Source of the DNA: Mucilaginibacter sp. Bleaf8
Lineage (GTDB): Bacteria; Bacteroidota; Bacteroidia; Sphingobacteriales; Sphingobacteriaceae
Direction of reading: 5' to 3'
Assembly (NCBI RefSeq): GCF_018390515.1
Contig: NZ_JAHBBK010000001.1
Coordinates: forward strand, 744,001 to 808,000
DNA: 64,000 nt
The notes under the pieces were generated by a model. It made no database searches, was not told the origin of the DNA, and saw only the letters and a program-made list of their open reading frames with translations. Each line of letters opens with the position of its first letter. The stretch's first letter is position 1. Made by a program: the position numbers and the translations under genes. This document shows, one piece after another, positions 32,545 through 40,805 of this stretch.

Positions 32545-32674
32545 TTTTTTGCTTTTTTTTACCGAAGCCGATTTTTAGTTATTTTTGAGATATCAAAGCC
32601 AAGCGCTATTGATTTCTTAAATTTAAACTAACACAATCAAGAAAATTAATTAACCCATTTAAGCAATATTCGTT

Positions 32675-32866
32675 ATGCAAACGCCCAAAAAAACTGCAAA
32701 TAAGAACATCGCTTCAAAGAACATTGCCCCTAAAAAAACAGAACAAACTGATCTTAAAACAAAAAAGAGTTTTGATGACGATGACGACGACGATGAGTAT
32801 GGTGCGCCGTTAGAAGACCTTGACTACAGCGACATTGATCGTTATAATGACGAAGACGATTATTAA
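32675..32866 (+). CDS. Small charge-segregated protein of unknown function
   Basis: This 63-residue protein has a Lys-rich N-terminal half (many K, no D before residue 26), then a run of Asp around residues 34-40, and an acidic Tyr-containing C-terminus (PLEDLDYSDIDRYNDEDDY). No signal peptide. It looks disordered and might bind nucleic acid or ribosomes through its basic half. The frame is supported by codon regularity and by a terminator-like hairpin 21 bases downstream. No homologue is recalled beyond Sphingobacteriaceae-like hypothetical proteins. Confidence 0.65.
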   Translation: MQTPKKTANKNIASKNIAPKKTEQTDLKTKKSFDDDDDDDEYGAPLEDLDYSDIDRYNDEDDY

Positions 32867-32887
32867 TTATAAAAATTAAACAAAGTG

Positions 32888-32922
32888 AATAAACCCTGCC
32901 CCTAAATAAAGCAGGGTTTATT
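32888..32922. terminator. Hairpin between the small charged gene and the acetyltransferase
   Basis: Perfect 12-base arms AATAAACCCTGC and GCAGGGTTTATT surround an 11-base loop. It fits a terminator of the small gene. Its right arm ends one base before the ATG at 32924, so it could also limit translation of the next gene. Confidence 0.6.
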
Positions 32923-32923
32923 C

Positions 32924-34060
32924 ATGAAAAACTACCTGATGACCATAACTGAGGTTACCAATAAAGCCACCCGCAAAGCATTTTTAGATACAGCCCGTTA
33001 CATATACCGTAATGACCCTAATTGGATTTGCCCGCTTGACAATGACGTTGAAGCGGTTTTTGATCCACAAAAAAACGTATTTCATCAATTTGGCAAAGTT
33101 ACCCGCTGGATACTGACCGATGATGCCGGCCAACCGGCTGGCCGGGTTGCTGCTTTTATCAATAATAAGAAAGCTCATAATAATCCGCAGCCTACCGGTG
33201 GTATGGGTTTTTTTGAGTGTATTGATGATGAGAAAGCCGCCTTTATGCTTTTTGATACAGCTAAAAACTGGCTGGCACAAAATGGCATGCAGGCAATGGA
33301 TGGCCCAATCAACTTTGGCGAGAATGATACTTTTTGGGGATTGCTGATTGAAGGTTTCGTACCACAATCGTACGGCATGAACTATAATCCGCCGTATTAT
33401 AAAAAGTTTTTTGATGATTATGGCTTTGTAACGCAGTATGAGCAAATTACAAATCACGTAGATGCACATAAGCCTTTTCCGGAACGCTTTACCAAAATAG
33501 CCAAATGGGTAATGCAAAAACCAGGGTATGAATTTAAGCACCTGGATGCATCAAAAATAGATCAGTTTGCTGCCGACTTTATGGAAATTTATAATGATGC
33601 CTGGCAGCATTTCGAAAACTTTGTACCTATACAACGGGCTACTATTTTGGAAACTTTCCGCAAAATGAAAGCCATTATGGACCCCAACCTTATTTGGTTT
33701 GCCTATGTAAATGGCGAGCCAGCTGCATTTGTAGTTATACTACCGGATGCCAACCAAATGATCAAAACTTTGAACGGCAAGCTTGATCTGATTGGCAAAC
33801 TGAAATTTTTGTACCGCCGCTGGAAAGGTGTAAACCGGATGCGTGCTGTGGTAATGGGTACTAAAATCAAGTTTCAGAAACACGGGCTTGAATCGGCCAT
33901 GTTCATCAAGGTTAAAGAGTATGTATTGCCACTTAACCGTTATGACGAGATGGAACTATCGTGGGTTGGCGACTTTAATGATAAAATGCTGGCATTGCAT
34001 GAGGCAATGGGCGGCACCTTCGGCAAAAAGCACGCTACCATGCGCTATATATTCAAATAG
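32924..34060 (+). CDS. GNAT-type N-acetyltransferase-like protein (YghO-like)
   Basis: This 378-residue protein is of the YghO-like family with a C-terminal acetyl-CoA-binding GNAT fold. Conserved blocks include YIYRNDPNWICPLDNDVEAVFDP near the N-terminus, DGPINFGENDTFWGLLIEGF (about 127-146), and WFAYVNGEPAAFVVILPD (about 262-279), a GNAT strand pair. The substrate is unknown. The ATG at 32939 (MTITEVTNKATR) may be the true start, since the one at 32924 sits directly on a hairpin. It ends at a terminator. Confidence 0.85.
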   Translation: MKNYLMTITEVTNKATRKAFLDTARYIYRNDPNWICPLDNDVEAVFDPQKNVFHQFGKVTRWILTDDAGQPAGRVAAFINNKKAHNNPQPTGGMGFFECIDDEKAAFMLFDTAKNWLAQNGMQAMDGPINFGENDTFWGLLIEGFVPQSYGMNYNPPYYKKFFDDYGFVTQYEQITNHVDAHKPFPERFTKIAKWVMQKPGYEFKHLDASKIDQFAADFMEIYNDAWQHFENFVPIQRATILETFRKMKAIMDPNLIWFAYVNGEPAAFVVILPDANQMIKTLNGKLDLIGKLKFLYRRWKGVNRMRAVVMGTKIKFQKHGLESAMFIKVKEYVLPLNRYDEMELSWVGDFNDKMLALHEAMGGTFGKKHATMRYIFK

Positions 34061-34062
34061 CA

Positions 34063-34095
34063 AAAAGCCCGGCTTGTATAAAAAGCCGGGCTTTT
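34063..34095. terminator. Bidirectional terminator
   Basis: 13-base arms AAAAGCCCGGCTT/AAGCCGGGCTTTT with a 7-base loop between the converging acetyltransferase and XRE-type regulator genes. Confidence 0.8.
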
Positions 34096-34101
34096 AATTT
34101 A

Positions 34102-34443
34102 TCAGGCAGTTGCTTTGCTTTGGCGCAACTCCTCAAACAGTTCAATTACTTTTTTCTGAAGGTCAATTACTTCCGTCTCCCTATCCATCAACTTCTTATT
34201 GACACTTTCCAGTTCGTTAACGTACTTTTGCTCATACTCGGCATCATTAAACGTGAGCAGCTGTACCACAGACATTTCAAACAGGTTTGCAATTTGTTCT
34301 AATCTCGAAAGGTTAATGTCTGTAATACCGGTTTCGATTTTAGAAAAAGCAGGTATGGAGATGTCCAGCCGCTTAGCTACATCTTCCTGGCTCCAGCCTT
34401 TTTGGTGTCTTAGTAATCTGATCTTTTTGCCAAGTGTTTTCAT
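34102..34443 (-). CDS. XRE-family helix-turn-helix regulator with coiled-coil tail
   Basis: A 113-residue protein: an N-terminal Cro/C1-type helix-turn-helix (about 5-62, with KKIRLLRHQKGWSQEDVAKRL and the recognition helix SIPAFSKIETG) and a C-terminal coiled coil (about 70-108) for dimerisation. Targets are unknown. Upstream on the minus strand TTTTG-N17-TAACTTTA resembles a promoter with one mismatch in the -7 box. It precedes nothing on its strand and lies downstream of mpl with a 65-base gap. Confidence 0.9.
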   Translation of the reverse strand: MKTLGKKIRLLRHQKGWSQEDVAKRLDISIPAFSKIETGITDINLSRLEQIANLFEMSVVQLLTFNDAEYEQKYVNELESVNKKLMDRETEVIDLQKKVIELFEELRQSKATA

Positions 34444-34508
34444 CGTTAATCAAGGATAAGGATTGCGCAATAGTTAATAAAGTTACAATAATTCTTCTAT
34501 ATCAAAAT

Positions 34509-35873
34509 TTAATTAACGGTATTTAACATTTCGGTTGCTAATACCGACAAATTGATTGCCCCAAAGTTACCAGAACTCATCAACAAAACATTCTTATTTG
34601 TTGTATTTTCTTTTTCAAGTTCTGCTTTAAGCTTTTCAGGGCTATCAAAATATATTAAATCCGTTCTTTTAAAAGCATCTTTAACGGCAGCCTCATCGTA
34701 AGGTTGCAATCGTTTTTGCTCGAATGTTTTAGCATCAATAAACACGATGGCCTTGTCAGCCTCGTCCATACAGCCCGCATACTCACTTAAAAAGTTTTTG
34801 TCCAAGCTGCTAAAGGTATGCAGTTCAATACAAGCCAACAGTTCTCTGTCCGGAAACTGTGCTTTTACTGCTTGTATGGTAGCTTTTAGCTTTGATGGCG
34901 AATGGGCAAAATCTTTGTAAATGTTGCTACGCTCATTTTTCCCCAGCAATTCCAGTCGCCTCGCTGCACCTTTAAAGGTGGTCATGCTGGTATAAAAAGC
35001 ATCGGCGTCTATATTTAATTGGCTGCATACGGAGCGGGCAGCTTCCATGTTCAGTAAGTTATGCTCGCCAAATACTTGCAAAGGATAACGGTTACCCTCA
35101 CTCGTAATGGTTGTTACCCCCTGCTCTACCTCAAACTTTGGTAAGCCGTATGGCTGCTTTTTAACCGGCGAATGGTTATTGCTTATCATCTGCTGCAGCA
35201 CCGCATCATTTTGCGCATAGTACACAACGCCTTCAGGCTGTACAGTTTGCACAAAAACCTCAAATTGCTCAATGTAATTTTCAAACGTCGGGAACACGTT
35301 GATGTGATCCCACGCAATGCCGCTTATTACTGCAACATGGGCCTTATACAAGTGAAACTTAGGCCGTCTGTCAATAGCCGACGACAGGTACTCGTCCCCT
35401 TCTATTACAATTACAGGTGCATCGCTAAGTTGCACCATGGTATCAAAACCTTCCAGCTGTGCACCTACCAGGTAATCAAACTTTTGACCGGCATGCTGCA
35501 GCGCATGCAGTATCATGGATGTGATAGTGGTTTTACCGTGGCTACCGCCTATTACCACACGCAGCTTATCTTTCGATTGTTCGTATATATACTCGGGGTA
35601 CGAGTAAATTTTGATACCGAGTTCCTGTGCTTTCAGTAGTTCAGGATTATCAGCACGGGCATGCATGCCTAAAATTACGGCATCTAAATCGGTAGTAATT
35701 TTTTCGGGATACCAGCCATTTTGCGGCGGCAAAATTCCGTGCCTGTTCAGACGCGAAATAGACGGCTCAAATAATACATCATCTGAACCTGAAACCTGGA
35801 ATCCCTTTTTATGTAAGGCGATGGCCAAGTTGTGCATTGCGCTTCCACCAATAGCAATAAAGTGTACCCTCAT
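34509..35873 (-). CDS. mpl: UDP-N-acetylmuramate:L-alanyl-gamma-D-glutamyl-meso-diaminopimelate ligase
   Basis: This 454-residue Mur-ligase-family enzyme re-attaches the recycled murein tripeptide to UDP-MurNAc. The N-terminal HFIAIGGSAMHNLAIALHKKG block separates Mpl from MurC (MurC usually has GIGGxGM). The ATP loop GSHGKTT (about 109-115) and VIEGDEYLSSAID block (about 155-167) are intact. It is cytosolic. murC is the alternative, but the length and N-terminus favour Mpl. Confidence 0.92.
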   Translation of the reverse strand: MRVHFIAIGGSAMHNLAIALHKKGFQVSGSDDVLFEPSISRLNRHGILPPQNGWYPEKITTDLDAVILGMHARADNPELLKAQELGIKIYSYPEYIYEQSKDKLRVVIGGSHGKTTITSMILHALQHAGQKFDYLVGAQLEGFDTMVQLSDAPVIVIEGDEYLSSAIDRRPKFHLYKAHVAVISGIAWDHINVFPTFENYIEQFEVFVQTVQPEGVVYYAQNDAVLQQMISNNHSPVKKQPYGLPKFEVEQGVTTITSEGNRYPLQVFGEHNLLNMEAARSVCSQLNIDADAFYTSMTTFKGAARRLELLGKNERSNIYKDFAHSPSKLKATIQAVKAQFPDRELLACIELHTFSSLDKNFLSEYAGCMDEADKAIVFIDAKTFEQKRLQPYDEAAVKDAFKRTDLIYFDSPEKLKAELEKENTTNKNVLLMSSGNFGAINLSVLATEMLNTVN

Positions 35874-36069
35874 TTAAAAAAATTAGCATTAAAGCAATAG
35901 TCTGCAAATAAACGCAAAACTGTTGATACATCAAAAATGTGTTTTGCCTAAGACGATGTAATGAGCCGTTATGCTACACATATTTGTAAATTAAATGTAA
36001 TTAAGTACGAATTCGTTAAAAATCTAACTCATTATTTGCACCTTTGTACTGTAATAAAAATAGTTACAG

Positions 36070-36477
36070 ATGAACGGACGATTCCAGATAGCGGTACACA
36101 TCATGACCTTGCTTACCGTAAGCGAAGGCGAACAGCTATCGTCCGACTATATTGCAGGCAGTATAAACGCCAATGCAGCGTTAATTAGAAAAGAACTAAG
36201 TAACCTGCGCAAGCACAATCTGGTAAGCAGCAAAGAGGGTAAAGCAGGCGGCTATACATTGGCCAAGCCAGCGCAACAAATTACTATGGCACAAATTTAC
36301 CAGGCGGTAAAACAGGATAGCATTTTAGGCGAAGCCCGCAATGCTCCTAACCCAGCCTGCGCGGTAGGTAAAAACATCAATAAACATATGGCCGCTATTA
36401 ATACAGGTATCGATGACCTGATTAATAAAAAGTTGGGCATGCAGTCGTTGGCCGACTTTAGTAAACAATTTCAATAA
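36070..36477 (+). CDS. Rrf2-family transcriptional regulator without Fe-S cysteine cluster
   Basis: This 135-residue winged-helix regulator has the Rrf2 start MNGRFQIAVHIMTLLT, the recognition region INANAALIRKELSNLRKHNLV and the wing SKEGKAGGYTLA. Only one cysteine (NPACAVGKN) lies in the region where IscR/NsrR have three, so it does not bind a classic cluster. It resembles Bacillus YwnA, and the next gene encodes a NAD(P)-binding protein like YwnB, a known gene pairing. A CACCTTTG box (one mismatch from TAnnTTTG) ends 25 bases before the ATG. Confidence 0.9.
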   Translation: MNGRFQIAVHIMTLLTVSEGEQLSSDYIAGSINANAALIRKELSNLRKHNLVSSKEGKAGGYTLAKPAQQITMAQIYQAVKQDSILGEARNAPNPACAVGKNINKHMAAINTGIDDLINKKLGMQSLADFSKQFQ

Positions 36478-36521
36478 TATATTTTTTAACATAAACTGTA
36501 ACAAACTAAATTACATTAATT

Positions 36522-37166
36522 ATGAAGATAGCAATCATAGGAGCAACTGGCTTTGTTGGCCCACATGTAGTAACCGAAGCATTGAACCGCGGTCAGGAAG
36601 TAACCGCCTTTGCCCGTAACCCTGAAAAACTGGAGATAAGCCATGAAAAATTAATCAAACAGGCTGTCGATGTTTATAATACGGAAATACTGGCCCAGCT
36701 ACTGATAGGCCACGATGCCGTAATCAGTACATTTAACGCCGGCTGGACTAACCCTGATCTTTATAACGACTTTCTGAAAGGCTCGCGTTCTATTCAGCAA
36801 GCTGTTAAGCAAGCTGGCATTAGCCGATTTATTGTAGTTGGCGGTGCCGGCAGTCTGGAAATTAAGCCCGGTGTGCAATTGGTAGATACAGCGGAGTTCC
36901 CGGCCGACTACAAACCAGGCGCAACTGCTGCCCGTGATTATTTGAACGAGCTGCGCCAGGAACAAGAATTGGACTGGACCTTTTTAAGCCCTGCTATTAA
37001 CCTGCATCCGGGTGAGCGTACAGGCAAATTCCGCTTGGGTACGGATCAACCTGTGTTTAACGAACACGGTAAAAATGATATATCTGTTAAAGATTTAGCC
37101 GTTGCCTTGATCAACGAACTGGAAAACAATCAATTCGTTAAAAGGAGATTTACGCTGGGCTACTAA
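36522..37166 (+). CDS. NAD(P)-binding Rossmann protein (NmrA/YwnB-like)
   Basis: This 214-residue atypical SDR has the glycine motif GATGFVG (7-13), HDAVISTFNAGW (about 65-76) and FIVVGGAGSLE (about 103-113). Proteins of this group act as NAD(P)H reductases or redox sensors. It follows the Rrf2 gene by 44 bases, and the pair probably forms a redox-responsive operon. The substrate is unknown. Confidence 0.88.
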   Translation: MKIAIIGATGFVGPHVVTEALNRGQEVTAFARNPEKLEISHEKLIKQAVDVYNTEILAQLLIGHDAVISTFNAGWTNPDLYNDFLKGSRSIQQAVKQAGISRFIVVGGAGSLEIKPGVQLVDTAEFPADYKPGATAARDYLNELRQEQELDWTFLSPAINLHPGERTGKFRLGTDQPVFNEHGKNDISVKDLAVALINELENNQFVKRRFTLGY

Positions 37167-37187
37167 TCTACCCAAAACTATTAAAAG

Positions 37188-37222
37188 CAAAATGCCATCC
37201 GTTAAAACAGGATGGCATTTTG
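37188..37222. terminator. Bidirectional terminator
   Basis: 13-base arms CAAAATGCCATCC/GGATGGCATTTTG with a 9-base loop between the converging NAD(P)-binding protein and prmA genes. Confidence 0.75.
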
Positions 37223-37254
37223 TATAACTGTTGAATAAGCTATGAAGAACTTGC

Positions 37255-38094
37255 TTACTGTTTTACAAAGCGTGCCGCAACCCAATTATTATTGGTTTTA
37301 TGACTGTTGTAAACCATACCATGTTTAGCCGCTTCTTCACGTATAATATCTAAGTCCGGCGATTCGTAAAAACCACTAAAGTAGATTTCTCCGCCTGGCT
37401 TTAACACCTCGCCGTAGCGCGCCATCTGGTCGAGCAGAATATTACGGTTAATGTTAGCAAGAATCACATCATATTGCTCATCTGGTATATCCTCTTTCGA
37501 GCCGCAAATAGTCTGAACACCTGGCACATGGTTCAGTTCTGTATTTTCGATAGTGCTTTTGTAACAAAGCATATCGTAATCTATAGCCGTTAAATCGGTA
37601 GCTCCCAGTTTGGCAGCCAAAATGGCCAGAATACCAGTGCCGCAACCCATGTCCAGCACCTTCTTGCCTTTCCAATCATGCTCAAGCATGGTTTGCATCA
37701 TTTGGCTGGTAGTATCGTGATGGCCGGTACCAAAAGCCATTTTCGGATCAATCACAATCTCGTAAGGGAACTCCGGCTTTGGCTCATGGAAAGTTGCCCT
37801 TACATATACCTGTGTGCCTATAGTGATGGGCTGAAAATTGCTTTCCCAAACCTCATTCCAATTCTTTTCTGGTATAAGATTGATCTCGTAGGAAAAGTTG
37901 AACTGCTCATGATAAAGGGCCAGTGCATCTTCAACTACATCCCGGTCAAAATCATTGGAAGGAATATAAGCTTTAAAGCCAAAATCGGTTTCCTCAAACG
38001 TATCAAAGCCCAGGCCTGACAGCTCATTAATTAACAAATCCTGCTGATAGTCCTGATCGGATACAACGGTAAAAAGCAGCTCGTAGTAATTCAT
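37255..38094 (-). CDS. prmA: Ribosomal protein L11 methyltransferase
   Basis: This 279-residue SAM-dependent methyltransferase modifies lysines and the N-terminus of L11. The SAM motif VLDMGCGTGILAILAAKLGA (about 147-166) and the NxxP-like post-motif ILANINRNIL (about 208-217) are intact, preceded by PKMAFGTGHHDTT (about 121-133), which is diagnostic for PrmA. It is cytosolic. It lies downstream of tpiA after an 81-base spacer with a nested hairpin. Confidence 0.94.
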   Translation of the reverse strand: MNYYELLFTVVSDQDYQQDLLINELSGLGFDTFEETDFGFKAYIPSNDFDRDVVEDALALYHEQFNFSYEINLIPEKNWNEVWESNFQPITIGTQVYVRATFHEPKPEFPYEIVIDPKMAFGTGHHDTTSQMMQTMLEHDWKGKKVLDMGCGTGILAILAAKLGATDLTAIDYDMLCYKSTIENTELNHVPGVQTICGSKEDIPDEQYDVILANINRNILLDQMARYGEVLKPGGEIYFSGFYESPDLDIIREEAAKHGMVYNSHKTNNNWVAARFVKQ

Positions 38095-38112
38095 TTTATG
38101 GAGTATAAAGTA

Positions 38113-38165
38113 GCAGGCATCAGGTATAAAGCGTATTTAACATACGTTTTGTACCTGATGCCTGC
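38113..38165. terminator. Nested hairpin between tpiA and prmA
   Basis: Outer perfect 14-base arms GCAGGCATCAGGTA/TACCTGATGCCTGC (38113-38126, 38152-38165) enclose an inner CGTAT/ATACG stem. There is no strong T-tract on the minus strand, so it may attenuate or separate the two cistrons and not fully terminate. Confidence 0.5.
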
Positions 38166-38175
38166 ACTAATGATA

Positions 38176-38940
38176 TTAATTAAACACCTTAACGATGTCT
38201 AAAAAGTCGCGGGATTTTAAAGAAGCGCCACCAATCAGGCCGCCATCAATGTCTGGCTGGGCAAACAGTTCAGGTGCATTTTTAGGATTGCAGCTGCCGC
38301 CATATAAAATGGTGGTATTGTCGGCCACTTCCTGGCTGTAATTATTTGCGATCTCTTCGCGGATAAATGCATGAATTTCCTGAGCCTGCTCGGAAGTAGC
38401 AGTTTTACCTGTACCAATAGCCCAAACAGGTTCATAAGCAAGCACCAACTGACTGAACTGCTCGGTTGACAGACTGAATACACCTTCTTTCAACTGGGTT
38501 CTGATCACATCAAAATGTTGCTCAGCTTCACGCTCATCTAAAGTTTCGCCAATACAGAAAATTGGTTTTAAACCATTCTTTAAAGCAGTTTCGGTTTTTA
38601 CAGCCAGCAACTGGTTATCTTCACCAAAATACTGACGGCGCTCCGAGTGGCCCAGAATAACGTATTCAGCACCTACCGATTTTACCATTTTGGCAGATAC
38701 CTCGCCAGTGTAAGCGCCTGATTCATTCTGGTGAATGTTTTGCGCACCAACAGCAACTTTATCATACCCTTTTGCCATTTGCACCAGGCTATGCAGGTGA
38801 ATAAAAGGTGAGCAAACCACCGCTTGCTGCGAGCCGGTTATCTCATCTTTAACCATATTGGTAATTTCTGAAAACAGGGATAAACCTTCGTTATAATCCA
38901 GGTTCATTTTCCAGTTACCGGCAACTATCTTTTTTCTCAT
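38176..38940 (-). CDS. tpiA: Triosephosphate isomerase
   Basis: This 254-residue glycolytic enzyme interconverts dihydroxyacetone phosphate and glyceraldehyde 3-phosphate. Lys in VAGNWKMN (about 11), the electrophilic His in LGHSERR (about 97-103), the catalytic Glu in LAYEPVWAIGTGKTA (about 168-182) and the GGASLKSRDF phosphate loop are all present. It begins 5 bases after the GlmU-like gene and is probably in its operon. Confidence 0.97.
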   Translation of the reverse strand: MRKKIVAGNWKMNLDYNEGLSLFSEITNMVKDEITGSQQAVVCSPFIHLHSLVQMAKGYDKVAVGAQNIHQNESGAYTGEVSAKMVKSVGAEYVILGHSERRQYFGEDNQLLAVKTETALKNGLKPIFCIGETLDEREAEQHFDVIRTQLKEGVFSLSTEQFSQLVLAYEPVWAIGTGKTATSEQAQEIHAFIREEIANNYSQEVADNTTILYGGSCNPKNAPELFAQPDIDGGLIGGASLKSRDFLDIVKVFN

Positions 38941-38945
38941 GATTG

Positions 38946-40130
38946 TTAATTAAATCTTCTGTATGATTGGGTTAAATTAAAAACATCTTGCAACAACTGG
39001 CGTTCCGTGGCATCCAGCTCCTTGTTTCGGCGGCTGTAAACCAGCGTTACCGTTTCAAATACTTTTTCAAGCTTGTATTCTTCAAATCCTTGGGCACCTC
39101 CCCAGGCAAAATCGGGCACAAAATTACGGGGAAAGCCCGCACCAAATACATTGGCGCTTACGCCCACCACTGTACCTGTATTAAACATGGTATTGATACC
39201 GCATTTAGCATGGTCGGCCATAATTAAACCGCAAAACTGCAGACCGGTTTTACGGAAGTGCTGGGTGGTGTAATCCCAAAGCTTTACTTCTGCATAATTA
39301 TTTTTCAGGTTTGAGTTATTGGAATCGGCACCGATGTTGCACCATTCGCCCAGCACCGAATTGCCTAAGTAACCTTCGTGCCCTTTTGATGAATGGCCCC
39401 AAATTACGGCATTGTTGATTTCGCCCCCAACACGGCAACGAGGCCCGATAGTAGTTGCGCCATAAATTTTGGCCCCCATCTTTATCTGCGAATCGTTGCA
39501 CAAAGCCAAACCACCGCGAACGTGGGTACCCTCCCACACCTCAGTGTTATTACCCAAGTATATTGGCCCGTTCTTGGTATTAAAGGTAGAGCATTCGGCT
39601 ACGGCATCTTCTTCCGCAAAAAAGTCGTTACCAATAATGGCATTGGTTGAGCTAATGCCGGCACTCGTACGGCCCTTCGTTAGCAATTGAAAATCGCGGC
39701 GCAGCTCAATATCGTTCTTTTTAAAGATATCTTCAGGGTAACGGATGGCTACCAGAGCCGCTTCATAGTTTATAATTCGGTCAAATGATTGCGTGTAGCT
39801 GAAAGCTTTAGCATCGCTCTCATTCAGCTTAACAGCCAGCAACTGATTATAGCGCATTAGCGCTTCGCCAGTTTGCAACTTATCAATGGCCTCAAGTAAA
39901 TTATCATCCGGGCAAATTCCCCCATTAATAAACAGGTTTTGCTGCTCGATCCGTATCGGGAATTTTGCTTGCAGGTAAGCTTGTGTATGATAGGAATAAG
40001 ACGTATCGAGATGCTTAGCCCACTTCTCGGCTATGGTAAGTATACCAATCCGGAGGTTGGCCACCGGGCGGGTATAAGTTAAAGGCAACAGGGTTTGATG
40101 TGCGTTATCGTCAAATAGAATAATTGCCAT
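38946..40130 (-). CDS. GlmU-family sugar nucleotidyltransferase/acetyltransferase-like protein
   Basis: This 394-residue protein is of the Bacteroidota-specific alternative GlmU family, predicted to supply UDP-GlcNAc. The N-terminal part (MAIILFDDNAHQTLLPLTYTRPVANLRIGI) replaces the usual LAAGxGTRM nucleotidyltransferase motif. The C-terminal half is a left-handed beta-helix of hexapeptide repeats (about 175-330, GPIYLGNNTEVWEGTHVRG and following). Whether it carries both activities is not clear from sequence. Its promoter box overlaps the tail of the rpmE2 terminator. Confidence 0.88.
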   Translation of the reverse strand: MAIILFDDNAHQTLLPLTYTRPVANLRIGILTIAEKWAKHLDTSYSYHTQAYLQAKFPIRIEQQNLFINGGICPDDNLLEAIDKLQTGEALMRYNQLLAVKLNESDAKAFSYTQSFDRIINYEAALVAIRYPEDIFKKNDIELRRDFQLLTKGRTSAGISSTNAIIGNDFFAEEDAVAECSTFNTKNGPIYLGNNTEVWEGTHVRGGLALCNDSQIKMGAKIYGATTIGPRCRVGGEINNAVIWGHSSKGHEGYLGNSVLGEWCNIGADSNNSNLKNNYAEVKLWDYTTQHFRKTGLQFCGLIMADHAKCGINTMFNTGTVVGVSANVFGAGFPRNFVPDFAWGGAQGFEEYKLEKVFETVTLVYSRRNKELDATERQLLQDVFNLTQSYRRFN

Positions 40131-40137
40131 AGATGGG

Positions 40138-40145
40138 CAAAAATA
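40138..40145 (-). promoter_or_regulatory. Predicted -7 element TATTTTTG for the GlmU-like operon
   Basis: Exact TAnnTTTG on the minus strand, ending 7 bases before the ATG at 40130. It is formed by the T-tract of the upstream rpmE2 terminator. Confidence 0.45.
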
Positions 40146-40148
40146 AAA

Positions 40149-40176
40149 AAAGTCCCGGCCAATGAGCCGGGACTTT
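40149..40176 (-). terminator. Intrinsic terminator of rpmE2
   Basis: 11-base arms AAAGTCCCGGC/GCCGGGACTTT with a 6-base loop, followed on the minus strand by a T-rich tract. It lies 23 bases after the rpmE2 stop. Confidence 0.85.
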
Positions 40177-40198
40177 ACAAATATTTTGATGCAAACGA

Positions 40199-40447
40199 TT
40201 ACTTTTTAGCGTAACGGCTGCGGAATTTATCGATACGACCTGCAGTGTCAACCAGTTTCATTTTACCGGTATAGAACGGATGCGAGGTGTGAGAAATCTC
40301 TAATTTAATTAATGGATACTCATTACCGTCTTCCCATTTAACGGTTTCGCGAGTTTCGATACATGATTTAGTGATGAAAGAGTAGTCGTTTGACATGTCT
40401 TTGAAAACCACTAATCTATAGTTTGAGGGATGCAGGTCTTTTTTCAT
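40199..40447 (-). CDS. rpmE2: 50S ribosomal protein L31 type B
   Basis: This 82-residue ribosomal protein starts with [17 protein letters not shown] and has the [25 protein letters not shown] block. It is the type B (YkgM-like) form without the CxxC zinc ribbon of type A. In many bacteria the zinc-free form replaces the zinc form under zinc limitation; in Bacteroidota it is often the only copy. Its promoter box lies at 40478-40485. Confidence 0.96.
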   Translation of the reverse strand: MKKDLHPSNYRLVVFKDMSNDYSFITKSCIETRETVKWEDGNEYPLIKLEISHTSHPFYTGKMKLVDTAGRIDKFRSRYAKK

Positions 40448-40477
40448 TTTTAATGTACTTTCCTTTCAAAAGAGGCG

Positions 40478-40485
40478 CAAATATA
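40478..40485 (-). promoter_or_regulatory. Predicted -7 element TATATTTG for rpmE2
   Basis: Exact TAnnTTTG on the minus strand, 30 bases before the rpmE2 ATG. Confidence 0.5.
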
Positions 40486-40778
40486 GTTATTTACTATTAC
40501 TTATAAAATACTATTTCAAAAAATTTTATCAATTGTATAATATGACACTGCAAAAATACCAATTAAAACCATGAGGCTTATCTTTATAAAACTTTTATAT
40601 GTCAACGGTGAGTGGCGATCGGGAAATATTATGCCCCATAAAAAATTTCGATTTTAAAAATATGATATAAATCACTCTTTTTGTAACGTATTAAAAACGA
40701 CAGTGTAAAATTGCATAAACATGACCGGAAACAGGCCTTTTATAGCGGCTTACACTAACTATAGAGTAAAACTTTACT

Positions 40779-40786
40779 TATCTTTG
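40779..40786 (+). promoter_or_regulatory. Predicted -7 element TATCTTTG for iscS
   Basis: Exact TAnnTTTG ending 19 bases before the iscS ATG; no convincing -33 TTG. Confidence 0.5.
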
Positions 40787-40805
40787 TACTGTTAAATCAA
40801 CGAAT

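Larger units (their letters stand above)
40448..40805. other. AT-rich divergent spacer between rpmE2 and iscS
   Basis: This 358-base spacer holds the rpmE2 promoter (40478-40485, minus) and the iscS promoter (40779-40786, plus). The middle is AT-rich. It contains a 28-codon ORF (40571-40657) without a convincing signal. No IscR-like site or tRNA was recognised. Confidence 0.5.

Noticed and set aside
40571..40657. 28-codon ORF in the rpmE2-iscS spacer
   Set aside because: No promoter or ribosome binding signal, and no recognisable protein features.
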